From the NCBI GenBank assembly GCA_963829355.1, contig CAWHHZ010000019.1, positions 24,302-88,301 on the forward strand: a DNA stretch of 64,000 nt, given 5' to 3'. The notes under the pieces were generated by a model. That model searched no databases, had not been told where the DNA came from, and worked only from the letters and a program-made list of their open reading frames with translations. Shown here in pieces: positions 1 through 10,058 of the stretch. Source of the stretch: CAWHHZ01 sp963829355 (GTDB taxonomy: Bacteria; Acidobacteriota; Thermoanaerobaculia; Gp7-AA8; JAHWKK01). The stretch's first letter is position 1. Each line of letters opens with the position of its first letter. The translations under genes and the position numbers were made by a program.

Positions 1-1
1 C

Positions 2-3000
2 GCCGTGAAGAACCTCGGCCTGGTCGACGCCGCCGGCGTGAGTGTCGCCGATCCGGAGCCGGTGGGGCTGACACATCTTTCCAATAGCGGCGATTGCACG
101 ACCTCGTTCCCCTGTGCTCTAGGGACCGTGCCGGCGGGCGCGACGAAGACGATCGTTGCAACTTACATGATCAAGGCATCGGCGCCTCGCACCGTGACAA
201 ACAGCGCCACGGTCACAACCTCGACGCCGGAAGCGACCCTGACGAACAACTCTTCCTCTGCGATGCTCAGCCTCTGTCCGCTGACGCCAACCGCGGTGCA
301 ACCCGTCGACGGCGCCGCCAGTGTCCCCAGGAGTGGTTCGCTCCAGTGGTCGGATGCTCGCTCGAATGTCTACGAGGTGTACTTCGGGCCGGCTGGCAGC
401 GGCTGTTCGACGCTGGTGGCAAGAACCGCGGGAACTTCATTCCCGTACAGCGGTCTCTCGGAGGATCAGGATTACGAGTGGCGGGTCATTGCGACCGGCA
501 CCGGCTGTGCGGATGCCGCATCTTCCTGTCAGACATTCACGACCGGAAGTAACACGGGATGTCCGACCGACAGGCCGGAGCTTCTCGAGCCGGTTCCGTC
601 TGCGACGGTTTCGAGTCCGGTCAGCTTCACGTGGACGGCCGTCGACGGAGCGGTTTCGTACGACGTCGTCGTCGACCAGGGAACGGGACCTGTCGTCGTC
701 GCGTCGACCACGACTGCGTCGGCGTCGGTTGTCCTCACGCCCGGAAGCTTCACCTGGTACGTCGAAGCTCACTTCGAGGGTGGATGCTCGACCGCATCAT
801 TGAGCTCCACGTTCACGGTCGGCAACGGAGAGTGTGCGGAGGAGTCTCCTGTACTTCTCTCTCCCGCCGAGGGTGCGACGGGTCTCAGCTCGCCGCTGGA
901 GTTCAGTTGGCTGGTCGTCCCGGGGGCAACGAGCTACCGCGTCTGGGTAGAGTCCGAGGGTAGTTTCCCCGTGGTCGTGGGAACGACGGCGGGAACGAGC
1001 CTCATCGCAACGGTGCCGAGTGGCGAGCTTCACTGGTACGTACAGGCCCTGTTCGATGGCTGTCCTCCGACGATCTCTGAGATCCGTACGGTTCATGTGG
1101 ATGCCCGGGATGGTTGTTCCATCGCGGTTCCGGAGTTGACGGGACCTGCGTTCGACGTAGCGATCGACTCGCCCGTGACGTTCAGTTGGACGCCGGTTTC
1201 AGGCGCCATCCGCTATGCCGTGTGGGCCTCGATCGACGGTGATACCGAATCGATTATTGGCACGACCGAAGGCGAGGACAGCACGACTCTCGAGCGCGAG
1301 ATGGATGCTGGCGAGATCGAGTGGTTCGTCGAGGTGTTCTTCGACGGCTGCCCGTCGACCAGAACCGAACCGAGCCGGTTCAGAGTCAATGACAACTTCG
1401 TCTGCGTGACCGATGTGCCGGAGCTGTTGCTGCCGGCGAACGGAGCCACTGGGCTGCCCGGGCTCGTGAAGTTCGAGTGGATGGCGGTTCCTACGGCGGT
1501 CGGATACCGGCTGTGGATGAGGACTGACGGCGTTGGGGAGTATGAGATGGCCGCATCCACTCTGGCGGAGACGGAGCTCTCGCTTCCGGTGCGCGGAAAC
1601 ATGGCCGAGTGGTACGTTGAAGCCGTGTTCCCGGCGCCCTGTCAGCCGACGCAATCGGAGGAGAGCAGCTTCCAGTTGAAGCCGCCGATTTCCTGTACAG
1701 ACGATGAACCCGGGCTGATTGCCCCCGTCGGTGGAATCACCCTCGGCGACCGGCGCGTGAAGCTGATGTGGACTGGCGTAGAGGGCGCGGCGGCCTACAA
1801 CGTGTGGGTTACGAGGGAGAATGGCGCACCCAGTCGTGTGGGCCTGACCTCGAGCGATGAGCTCTCGATCGAAGTCGATCTGGAGGAAGGGACTCACGAG
1901 TGGTGGGTGACCGCTCTGTTCGCCGGATGCAGTCCTGCCGAATCATCGCGCCAGACCTTCGTGGTGGACGAGCAGACTCCGGAAGGTTGCGAGAGCAATT
2001 CGCAACTGTTGCTGATCTCTCCTGCTGAAGGGGCAGCGAATGTGGTTTCTCCAGTGATCTTCGAGTGGACCGAGGTTTCTGGAGCGATCGGGTATCAGAT
2101 CTGGCTGCTGGAGGGGGAGAACGACACGAAGCGAGCTCTCGGCGGCGTACGCGAAACGACTCAGGCCGTAGTGCAGACGGAAGTCGGCACGATCCGCTGG
2201 TACGTCGAGGCCTACCGGGAAGAGTGCGAGCCGGTGGTCAGCTCCATACAGCACTTCAAGGTGAAACCAGCCGGCCTCACGTGCGAGATTCCGGACAAGC
2301 CGCAGGTATACGTGCCGCAGAAGGTTGCGAGCGGAACCGAATACCGGATCTCCTGGGCTCAGGTCCCCGGTGCCACCGTGTACGAAGTGCAGGAGTCGAC
2401 GAGCCGTGTCTTCCGCGATCTGCCCACACGTGTGGTGAGAGGGACATCGACGCCCTATATGCATACGCTCTCGTCGCAGGGAACCTTCTATTACAGGGTT
2501 CGTGCGATTGGTGACTGCAACGGTGAGCGCAGCTCCTACTCGCCCGTTTCGGTGGTGACGGTCGACCCGAACTCGAGCGGTCCGGAGGCCAGTATCAAAC
2601 GTGGATATCATCTCTCCGCGGAAGATCTGGCCGGTTCCGAGATCCTGGAGCTCAACAAGGATGCGTTCTCACAGAACGGTGTCGAAGAGTTCGTCGTCGT
2701 TCTGCGCAGCTCCGGTGCTGAGCCTGAAACGGTTCGTCTCATCCCTGATCAGAGTTGGATGACGGTCGATCCCGAGGTTGTGACGCTCACTCCCGCCGGA
2801 GTCAGTGTCACGGTTCGCGCCCACATGGCGGCGTTGCCGCTCGGAACCAGCTCGGCGACGCTGCGTTACCAGACAGTGGATGGCGGAAAGGGAGCCAGCC
2901 AGGGAGGCGGCCTTCCGGTTTCAGTCTCTCTGGTCACTCCGGTCGCACAGGCCGGAAAGAACAAGCCGCTTCCGGAATCACTCGTGATCCCGGCGGTAGC

Positions 3001-4435
3001 CCATGCCGACGGAGCAAACTCCACGTGGCTCTCCGACATCCGGCTGACCAATATCGGCGCGGTGACACAGAAGTATCAGTTGAACTTCACGCCGGCGGGA
3101 GTCGACGGAACGCAGACGGGCAAGACCACGAACCTCGAGGTGAAGCCTGGTTCCACCGTCGCTCTCAACGACATCCTCGCCAACTGGTATGGCGCAGTCG
3201 GTGTCGAAGCGCAGCAGACGGGCATGCTCGAGATCCGTCCGATGAAGAGCTCCACGAGCTCGTCGATCGGTGGTCTCGCGGCGGTTGCGTCGGGCGGATT
3301 CACATCGATGGCCTCGTCCCGCACCTACAATTTCACCCCGAACGGAACCTTCGGCCAATTCATCCCGGCTGTGCGGTTCGAGAAGTTCGTCGGTGTCGAA
3401 ACAGACGAGGACGGTTCGCCGCGGCTCAGCATGCAGCAGGTCTCGCAGTCGAGCTCGTTCCGGACGAATCTCGGAATCGTCGAGGCGTCGGGCAACGCGG
3501 TCGATGCGCTCGTCAGCGTGTTCGACCAATCAGGCTCGCTTCTCGGTTCGTTTACCGAGAGTCTCAAACCTGGTGAGCACAAGCAGCTCAACTCCGTGCT
3601 CCAGGCGCAGGGAATCAGCGTGGAGAACGGCCGCATCGAGGTGACTGCCGCGAACGGTCAGGGCCGCCTGATGGCCTACGGCTCGGTCGTCGACAACACC
3701 ACGAACGATCCGCAACTGGTCCCCGCCGCGACACTCGGGACTGACAGTGGAACCAAGTGGGTGCTGCCGGGTGTTGCCGATCTGGTGACGGGTCAGGCGT
3801 CGTGGCGAACCGATGTTCGGATTCTCAATGCCGACTCGCAGCCGCGCGAAGTGAAGCTGACGTACTACCCGCAGAACAATCCAGGCGTTTCGAAGGAAGC
3901 GACTGTCATGCTGAATGCCGGTGAGATCGAGGTACTCGACAACGTGCTGAACGAACTGTTCGGTGAATCGAATACCGGAGGCGTCGTCCACGTCGAGACC
4001 GAAGCTTCGTCGAACCTCGTCACGACGGGGCGGACCTACAACCTCGAGGCGGATGGCGGAACCTTCGGACAGTTCATCCCGGCGGTGAACGCGGGACGTG
4101 CGGTCGGACGAGGCGAGCAGGCGCTGCAGGTCATGCAGGTCGAGCAGTCAGACCGGTTCCGTGCGAATCTCGGTCTCGCCGAAGTGACGGGGCAGCCTGC
4201 CCAGGTCGAGATCACGGCTGTGATTCCAGGCTCCAAGACCTCGGTCAAGGCTCTCGTGCCTCTCGAGGGGAACGAGTTCACGCAACTCGTCGGCGTCCTC
4301 AAGTCGCTCGGGATCTCCGAGGCGTACAACGCCCGAATCTCGGTCCGGGTCGTCAATGGCAGTGGGCGGGTCGTCGCATACGGCTCGATCATCGATAACG
4401 AGACGCAGGACCCGACCTACGTTCCGGCACAGTAG
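2..4435 (+). CDS. Secreted multidomain repeat protein, 5' end outside the window
   Basis: The reading frame is open from the first bases, so the N-terminus and signal peptide lie upstream. Visible order: the end of a DUF11-like beta-sandwich (residues 1-90); about eight units of ~95 residues (starting near 91, 186, 277, 371, 466, 565, 663 and 760). Most units open with a Cys followed by P-x-L-L-x-P-x-x-G-A, and many carry F-D-G-C later, a fibronectin/Ig-like pattern with paired cysteines. A BACON-like segment follows (~895-980), then two related ~235-residue C-terminal modules (~995-1245 and ~1250-1476), each containing RTYN...GTFGQFIPAV. No enzyme motif is seen. An extracellular or surface-associated role is inferred. 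Such architectures are common in Acidobacteriota. A strong terminator follows directly. Confidence 0.85.
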   Translation, partial: AVKNLGLVDAAGVSVADPEPVGLTHLSNSGDCTTSFPCALGTVPAGATKTIVATYMIKASAPRTVTNSATVTTSTPEATLTNNSSSAMLSLCPLTPTAVQPVDGAASVPRSGSLQWSDARSNVYEVYFGPAGSGCSTLVARTAGTSFPYSGLSEDQDYEWRVIATGTGCADAASSCQTFTTGSNTGCPTDRPELLEPVPSATVSSPVSFTWTAVDGAVSYDVVVDQGTGPVVVASTTTASASVVLTPGSFTWYVEAHFEGGCSTASLSSTFTVGNGECAEESPVLLSPAEGATGLSSPLEFSWLVVPGATSYRVWVESEGSFPVVVGTTAGTSLIATVPSGELHWYVQALFDGCPPTISEIRTVHVDARDGCSIAVPELTGPAFDVAIDSPVTFSWTPVSGAIRYAVWASIDGDTESIIGTTEGEDSTTLEREMDAGEIEWFVEVFFDGCPSTRTEPSRFRVNDNFVCVTDVPELLLPANGATGLPGLVKFEWMAVPTAVGYRLWMRTDGVGEYEMAASTLAETELSLPVRGNMAEWYVEAVFPAPCQPTQSEESSFQLKPPISCTDDEPGLIAPVGGITLGDRRVKLMWTGVEGAAAYNVWVTRENGAPSRVGLTSSDELSIEVDLEEGTHEWWVTALFAGCSPAESSRQTFVVDEQTPEGCESNSQLLLISPAEGAANVVSPVIFEWTEVSGAIGYQIWLLEGENDTKRALGGVRETTQAVVQTEVGTIRWYVEAYREECEPVVSSIQHFKVKPAGLTCEIPDKPQVYVPQKVASGTEYRISWAQVPGATVYEVQESTSRVFRDLPTRVVRGTSTPYMHTLSSQGTFYYRVRAIGDCNGERSSYSPVSVVTVDPNSSGPEASIKRGYHLSAEDLAGSEILELNKDAFSQNGVEEFVVVLRSSGAEPETVRLIPDQSWMTVDPEVVTLTPAGVSVTVRAHMAALPLGTSSATLRYQTVDGGKGASQGGGLPVSVSLVTPVAQAGKNKPLPESLVIPAVAHADGANSTWLSDIRLTNIGAVTQKYQLNFTPAGVDGTQTGKTTNLEVKPGSTVALNDILANWYGAVGVEAQQTGMLEIRPMKSSTSSSIGGLAAVASGGFTSMASSRTYNFTPNGTFGQFIPAVRFEKFVGVETDEDGSPRLSMQQVSQSSSFRTNLGIVEASGNAVDALVSVFDQSGSLLGSFTESLKPGEHKQLNSVLQAQGISVENGRIEVTAANGQGRLMAYGSVVDNTTNDPQLVPAATLGTDSGTKWVLPGVADLVTGQASWRTDVRILNADSQPREVKLTYYPQNNPGVSKEATVMLNAGEIEVLDNVLNELFGESNTGGVVHVETEASSNLVTTGRTYNLEADGGTFGQFIPAVNAGRAVGRGEQALQVMQVEQSDRFRANLGLAEVTGQPAQVEITAVIPGSKTSVKALVPLEGNEFTQLVGVLKSLGISEAYNARISVRVVNGSGRVVAYGSIIDNETQDPTYVPAQ

Positions 4436-4442
4436 AGATGGA

Positions 4443-4475
4443 GGAGGGCGCGCCATAGAGCGCGCCCTCCTTTTC
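4443..4475 (+). terminator. Rho-independent terminator after the giant repeat protein
   Basis: An 11-bp perfect stem, GGAGGGCGCGC (4443-4453) with GCGCGCCCTCC (4460-4470), has a 6-nt loop and is followed by TTTT. It lies 8 nt after the stop codon and ends only a few bases before the next start codon. Confidence 0.9.
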
Positions 4476-4479
4476 TCTC

Positions 4480-5672
4480 ATGAGTGAGCTGGCGAAGATC
4501 GCAGAGGCATGGAGCAGTCGTCCGGAGGCCGCCCGTAAGGGTGCGCTGGCCACGGTTCTCCGGACCCACGGTTCAACATTCAGACGTCCGGGCGCACGAA
4601 TGGTCGTCTTCAAAGACGGTTCAACCGTCGGTTCGGTCAGTGGTGGTTGTCTCGAAGGCTCGATCATCGAGTGCGCCGCTGAGGTGATGCGCACGGGCAA
4701 GTCTCAGTCTCTCCGCTACGATGGAGCGCGGGACGACGTCGTGCTCGGCGAAGGCGCCATGTGCGACGGAGAGGTCGCAATCAATGTCGAAAAGATCGAC
4801 GAAGAACTGTCGAGATCTCTGGTGCGACTGGCGACGGAAGGGCATGACAGCGATGTTTCGTCGCGGTTCAGAAAACGGCGACGGGAGGAGCAACTCGCAT
4901 CGATTTCGAGTTGCAGGAGATCGCATACCGATACGTATTGTTGCAGGAGAGAATTCAGCCTCCGCTGCAGCTCGTTCTCTGTGGGGCAGGAGCACTCGCC
5001 GGCGCCGTGGCGGAACTGGCCGAGGCGATGGGATGGAGAACTCTTGTCGTCGATCACCGGCCCCATTTTCTCTCCGGGATGAACGTGCCCACGCGAGAGA
5101 TCGCACGAGGGGACGATCTCGCGGAGATCATCACCGGCGCCTCCTCGACGGCCATCGTCGTGATGACCCATCAATACGAGAGGGACGTCACGCTGGTCGA
5201 GTCGGCTCTGCGCCTCCATCCCATGTACATCGGGCTCCTCGGATCGCGCGGTCGCAGTGCCCGGATCGTCGATGAGCTCCGAAAGGGAAATGTGATCTCG
5301 ATCGTGTCGAGACTTCACGCGCCCACTGGCCTCGACCTCGGCTCGGAGACGATCGAGGAGATCGCGCTCTCGATCATCGCGGAGATCCAGGCGGTGCGGC
5401 GAAATGCGCACGCGGGCTTTCTTCGCGATGCGGCCACACCAGTTCACGGTCGTGGCTCGGCGCGACGTCGCGGCCCTGATCCTGGCGGCTGGAGGTTCGA
5501 GCAGGATGGGCTCATCCAAGCTGCTGCTGGAGGGATGCTCGGAGGCGACTCTGATCGAACAGGCCGTCGAGGTCCGTCGGTGCGTTGGAGCTTCACGATC
5601 TCGTCGTCGTGGAAGGTGCCGAGGAGCTCGTCGGAGACGTTGCGCGTCGATGTGGCGCCAGAACCGTCGTAA
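4480..5672 (+). pseudogene. XdhC/CoxI-family molybdenum hydroxylase maturation factor, apparently frameshifted
   Basis: XdhC proteins bind molybdenum cofactor and help insert the sulfurated form into xanthine dehydrogenase-type enzymes. The N-terminal XdhC_CoxI domain (GSTFRRPGARMVVF, GSVSGGCLEGS, GEGAMCDGEV) is read from ATG 4480. The C-terminal Rossmann domain (LVLCGAGALAGAVAELAEAM, VVMTHQYERDV, YIGLLGSRGR) is read in another frame from about 4848. Adding one T to the TTT run at 4856-4858 joins them smoothly (…HDSDV-FVAVQKTATGG…). Conserved sequence ends near 5430, but the frame runs on to a stop at 5672 inside the next gene, so either the two products are fused or another indel is present. 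No molybdenum hydroxylase genes lie in the window. Confidence 0.8.
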
Positions 5673-6043
5673 ACGACCGATGGAGCGAGGGGCTCGGCAG
5701 TTCGATCACCTGCGGGATGGGCGCGATCGGCGAAGACATCGACGCGGTGCTCGTGATGCTCGCGGATCAGCCTCGCATCGGCCGCCGTTGTCTCGAAAAT
5801 CTCATCTCCGCGTGGCGTCGAGGTGCGGCGCCCGTCGTCGCGACGACATACCCGGAGGGTGGGGGAGTGCCGGCCGTTTTCGATCGTTCTCTGTTCGTCG
5901 AGCTTCGCCAGCTCGACGGGGATCGTGGCGCTCGCGATCTCATACGGTCTCTCGACGACATCGAGCTCGTCCATCTCGACACCAGAGATGTCGACGATCC
6001 CGAAAGCTACGCCGCAATCACAGGGAAGACGTTAAAGAAGTGA
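5428..6043 (+). pseudogene. MobA/MocA-like molybdenum cofactor nucleotidyltransferase, apparently frameshifted
   Basis: The family transfers CMP or GMP to molybdopterin. The N-terminal nucleotide-binding signature VAALILAAGGSSRMGSSKLL is read in one frame and the rest (VVVEGAEELV, MLADQPRI, ATTYPEGGGVPAVFDRS, LDGDRGARDLI) in the next. Removing one base near 5581 joins them as …VRR-ALELHDLVVVEGA…. LADQPR and GGVPAVF are typical of the MocA branch, which works with XdhC-dependent enzymes, and it directly follows xdhC here. The exact start is uncertain; ATGs at 5404 and 5428 and a GTG at 5452 all precede the conserved part. A fusion to XdhC is possible. Confidence 0.75.
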
Positions 6044-6109
6044 CGTCATGATGAAGCAGCGTATGAAGCGAGCTCGGCCGGATCCTCGGGTCGGTTATCC
6101 TCTGAGAGA

Positions 6110-8477
6110 ATGACTCCTCTCCCGATCGACGAGCGACTGGCGGAGATTCGGGAGGCGCTGGTCCGCCACCGGCACGCGATCATCGTCTCCCCTCCTGGCT
6201 CCGGAAAGACGACGCGTGTCCCCCCCGCGCTCATCGATGACGGCAACGTCATTCTTCTTCAGCCGCGTCGCGTCGCCGCCCGTTCTCTCGCCCGTCGCAT
6301 CGCAAGCGAGCAGGGATGGCAGCTTGGCGAGACGGTCGGATGGCAGATGCGTCTCGACCGGAACTTCTCGACTGCAACCCGGCTATTGATCTGCACCGAG
6401 GGCATTCTGACGGCACGTCTGCAGTCGGACCCGCTGCTCAGCGGGTTCCGGACAGTGGTACTCGATGAGTTCCATGAGCGCTCGATCTATGCGGATCTGG
6501 CTCTGGCGATGCTGAGGGAGGCAGCGGAGGCTCGTGACGATCTGCGGATCGTCGTGATGTCGGCGACGATCGATCCGGAGCCCATTCAGAGATATCTCGG
6601 CGGGGAGGCGGAATGTGCAACGATCGAGGGGGGCGGCGGACTTCATCCGGTGGAGGTCGTCTACCGGCCAGGAGCAGGAGTCGCGGATGCTGTGGTCGAG
6701 GCTACCGCGAAGGCCAGCGGCGATGTTCTCGTCTTTCTGCCCGGCGTGCGCGAGATCGAGGCCGCTCGCGCGGCGATTTCTGCGCGGCGAGTCGCTGCGG
6801 AGCTCGTTGTCCTCCACGGCAGACTGACTCCTGCCGAGCAGGACCGGGCGATTCTCGCCGGTCCGCGTCGGAAGGTAATCCTGTCGACGAACATCGCGGA
6901 GACTTCACTGACGGTAGAGGGTGTCGAGGCAGTGATCGACAGCGGTCTTCACAAAGTCTTGCGGTTCGATGATTCGAGCGGCATCGACCGGCTCGTGACC
7001 GAGCGGATTCCGAAGGATGCTGCTGACCAGCGATCAGGGCGAGCCGGACGTCTCGGTCCTGGTCTCGCGATCAGGCTGTGGGACGAGCGTGATCTTCTCC
7101 GGGAGCAGCGGGAGCCGGATGTTCACCGGATCGACCTGAGTCCCACGATGCTCGACATTCTGCGGTGGGGCTCCGATCCGTACTCGTTCGGATGGTACGA
7201 GGCTCCCGAGAAAGGAACGGATCGACAGATCGCTCGAGCTTCTCCGGATGATGGAGGCGGTTTCGATGAAGGGCCCGGGCGGTGCGGAGTCGCGGCTCCA
7301 GTTGACACCGACGGGAGCTGTCATACAGCGGGTAGCCATGCCGCCGCGACTCGCGCGGATCCTGATCGAGGCGAAGGGTTCGGAGCTGGCTCTCAAAGCG
7401 TGTACGGCGATCGCCGACGGTCAGATCAGAGGTGTTCGCAGTGAGGAAGCCTCAGCATCGGATCTTCTGCATCTGTCCGACCAGGAGCAGAGCCGTCATC
7501 TCGCACGGTCGGCCGCGCAGTTGCGCTCGGTTCTCTCGGCGGGCGGAGTCGCCATCGAGGACGATCAGGACGAGCAGCGCTTTCTCGAGGCGGTTCTGAC
7601 CGGATTTCCCGACAGAGTCGCGAAGCGGCGGGCAGGGTCGGATCGGCATTACCAGTTGGCGAGTGGACAGGGAGCGTTACTGTCGGATCGGAGCTCGGTC
7701 AGAAGCTCCGAGTGGATCGTGGCTGTCGAAATCAGCAGAAGCGATGGTGGTCGCGATGCGATGATCCATCTCGCGAGCGCGATCGATCCGGCATGGCTCT
7801 CTCCGACCGGCGTCGAAACGATCCACGAGTACGATACGGACGCGGACAAGGTGCGGGCGAGAGTGGTCAGGCGTTATGGAGAGCTGGTTCTGGGTGAGCA
7901 GTACGTCGCGCCCGATCCGGAGGAGGCGACGCGGATCCTCGTCTCAGCATTTCTTCGTCGCCGGATGAGCCAGGGGAACGAACATCTGATCGAACGAGCA
8001 CGCTTCGCCGGAGTCGAGATCGATCTCGAGACAATCGCCGAGAATGCGCTGGCCGGCAGGAGCTCGATCGGGACGTTGACGATCGAGGACTGGCTGCCGT
8101 GGGAAGTTCGTCAGGCGATTGACCGCGAAGCCCCTGAACGGCTGGAGATTCCGAGCGGACGGAGCGTGGGGCTCGACTACCGGGAAGACGGTTCGGTCGT
8201 GGTCGCGGCGAAGTTGCAGGAGCTGTTCGGTCTCGAGGATTCGCCCAGGATCGGCAGGCGCCGGGTTCCGGTGACCTTCGAACTTCTGGCGCCGAACGGG
8301 CGGCCGGTACAGACGACATCGGATCTGCGAAACTTCTGGGAGACGACCTATCCCGAGGTGCGCCGGGAGCTGCGTGGCCGATATGCAAAGCACCCGTGGC
8401 CGGAAGATCCCTGGTCGGCGACGCCGACTGCCCGGACGAAAAAGCAGATCGAGCGAAGGCGGGAAGGCAGTGAATGA
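6110..8477 (+). pseudogene. hrpB: ATP-dependent helicase HrpB, apparently frameshifted
   Basis: A DEAH-box superfamily 2 RNA/DNA helicase of about 788 residues once repaired, close to the usual HrpB length. Seen: Walker A SPPGSGKTTRVPPAL, the HrpB-typical DEFHERS in motif II, SATID, motif V STNIAETSLTVEG, and motif VI DQRSGRAGRLGPG. The C-terminal HrpB domain ends in HPWPEDPWSATPTARTKKQ. The frame breaks at 7214-7215, where AAAGG should be AAAG; dropping one G gives EKERIDRSLELLRMMEA, joining the helicase core to the winged-helix/ratchet part. The intact halves are 6110-7214 and from 7216 on. Function in bacteria is poorly defined. The start ATG at 6110 has no strong ribosome binding site. 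Confidence 0.85.
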
Positions 8478-8731
8478 TGACGGCTCGGCTGTCGACAGTC
8501 GGGCCGTACGCGATCTTTCGCCGTCCTCCGCTGCGCTCCGGCGTACGTCCTGACTGTCGCGTTCTGTCCGTCCTGACAGTCGGGCCGTACGCGATCCTTC
8601 GCCGTCCTCCGCTGCGCTCCGGCGGCTCAGGATGACAGGAACTGCTGCGGCTGATCACGCTCACGCCTTCCGCGATAGAATCCCGGTCTCGGAAACCCGT
8701 AGTTCAACGATTCAGGATGGAGGGATGTCCT
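8478..8731. repeat. Intergenic tandem and inverted repeat of the GTCATCCTGAGC family
   Basis: A block of about 50 bp beginning TGACAGTCGGGCCGTACGCG and continuing through CTTCGCCGTCCTCCGCTGCG occurs twice about 81 bp apart (near 8493 and 8574). The second copy runs into the family end CTCAGGATGAC. No gene is seen before the ribosome binding site of the next gene. Confidence 0.6.
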
Positions 8732-9562
8732 ATGCGTAACGCCGTAATTTCTGTTGCTCTGTTGATTCTCGCGTTGCCGGCCATGGCACAGATCGAGACG
8801 CCGCAGGTCAGTCCAAAGGCATCAGTGTCTCAGAGAGTCGGTACGACCGACATCACGATTGAATATCACCGTCCTGGGGTCAAGGGGCGGCAGATATGGG
8901 GCGGGCTCGTTCCTTTTGATCAGCCGTGGCGGATGGGAGCGAACGAAGCGACCACGATCGAGTTTTCCGATCCGGTGATGGTCGAAGGAAAGAGTCTCGC
9001 TGCAGGAACCTACTCATTCTTTGCGATTCCCGGGCAGGAGTCGTGGACACTCGTCATCAACAAGGACCCGGATCAGTGGGGAGCCTACGGCTACGACCAG
9101 GAGAAGGACGCACTTCGTGTCTCCGTCAAGCCGGTCCCTGCCGCCCACACAGAATGGATGCGGTTCAACATCGAGCCGACCAGCCCGGCATCGGCGGTTG
9201 TGACGCTGAACTGGGAAAAGATGGCGGTGCCGATGAACGTCGCGGTGCCGGTCAATGAGATCGTATGGAAGAGCGTCGACTCGGCGCTCGCCTCGGACTA
9301 CGCGAGTGCGGCAGGGTTCGCCCTCGAGACGGGTGAGCGGCTCGAGCAGGGTCTCGGCTGGATCGATCAGTCGATCGCCATGTCGGGAGAAAGTGTTTTC
9401 AATCTCTTTACGAAAGCCAGGCTCCTTCAGAAGCTCGGGCGTAGTGGTGAAGCGGTCCCGATCATGGAGAAAGCCCTGGCCATGGCCGAAGGGAACGTCC
9501 CTGCCGACTTCATGAACCTTCTGAAAGGGAGCATGGCCTCGATCAAGGCCGACGCGCGATAA
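8732..9562 (+). CDS. DUF2911 domain secreted protein
   Basis: The protein is 276 residues. ATG 8732 is preferred over 8717 because GGAGGG lies 7 nt upstream. It starts with a signal peptide (MRNAVISVALLILALPAMAQ). A DUF2911 domain follows (ASVSQRVGTTDITIEYHRPG, GRQIWGGLVPFDQPWRMGAN, the usual W-R-x-G-A-N-E-A-T core, LVINKDPDQWGAYGY). The C-terminal third (~190-275) is helical and TPR-like. DUF2911 proteins are common in Bacteroidota and Acidobacteriota, exported, and of unknown function. It appears to be a single-gene unit, with a GC hairpin just after the stop. Confidence 0.88.
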   Translation: MRNAVISVALLILALPAMAQIETPQVSPKASVSQRVGTTDITIEYHRPGVKGRQIWGGLVPFDQPWRMGANEATTIEFSDPVMVEGKSLAAGTYSFFAIPGQESWTLVINKDPDQWGAYGYDQEKDALRVSVKPVPAAHTEWMRFNIEPTSPASAVVTLNWEKMAVPMNVAVPVNEIVWKSVDSALASDYASAAGFALETGERLEQGLGWIDQSIAMSGESVFNLFTKARLLQKLGRSGEAVPIMEKALAMAEGNVPADFMNLLKGSMASIKADAR

Positions 9563-9576
9563 ACAGCGGCAGAGAA

Positions 9577-9612
9577 GCGCGGCGGCTGGGACCCCGGTTC
9601 AAGCCGCCGCGC
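9577..9612 (+). terminator. GC-rich hairpin after the DUF2911 gene
   Basis: GCGCGGCGGCT (9577-9587) pairs perfectly with AGCCGCCGCGC (9602-9612), 14 nt after the stop codon. There is no clear T run, so it may act as an mRNA 3' stabiliser or a weak terminator. Confidence 0.5.
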
Positions 9613-9649
9613 CACGATCTGTTTCGGCAGCTCGCATTTGCACGGCCAT

Positions 9650-10000
9650 CCCTGTCATTCCGAAGGAGCGGCCTCATCGCGACTGAGGAATCTGGGCGGG
9701 GGAAGGTGGTTTCGTTCGGTCCACCCACCCAGATTCCTCGCTTCGCTTCGGAATGACAGCCCTTCGTAAAGCGCTGAAAACGATAGGTCGTCATCCTGAG
9801 CGAGGGAATGACACCGCTTCGCTTCGGCAGTGGAGTGAGATGAACTGTCATCCTGAGCCGCCGGATCCCGCGGAGCGGGAGGAGGCCTGCCCTGAGCGGA
9901 GCCGAAGGGACGGTCGAAGGATCTCGTGGAGCCTACCGGCCCGAAGTTCGGCTCGAGTCAGGACGTACGCGATCCTTCGCTTCGTTCAGGATGACATTCA
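9650..10000. repeat. Composite inverted-repeat region (GTCATTCCGAAG and GTCATCCTGAGC families)
   Basis: 9652-9757 is an imperfect palindrome: TGTCATTCCGAAG...GAGGAATCTGGG pairs with CCCAGATTCCTC...CTTCGGAATGACA. It is followed by several GTCATCCTGAGC starts and a GTACGCGATCCTTCGCTTCG...CAGGATGAC end near 9995. No coding region is supported in this roughly 500-bp gap. Confidence 0.65.
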
Positions 10001-10058
10001 TTGGACGGGGGACTCTTCTTTGCCGGCTCGGCATCCGATTTGAACTCGAGCGGCTACA

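Noticed and set aside
4840..4870. Programmed ribosomal frameshift in xdhC
   Set aside because: No slippery heptamer with downstream structure is visible, and similar one-base breaks occur in four other unrelated genes, which favours sequence error.
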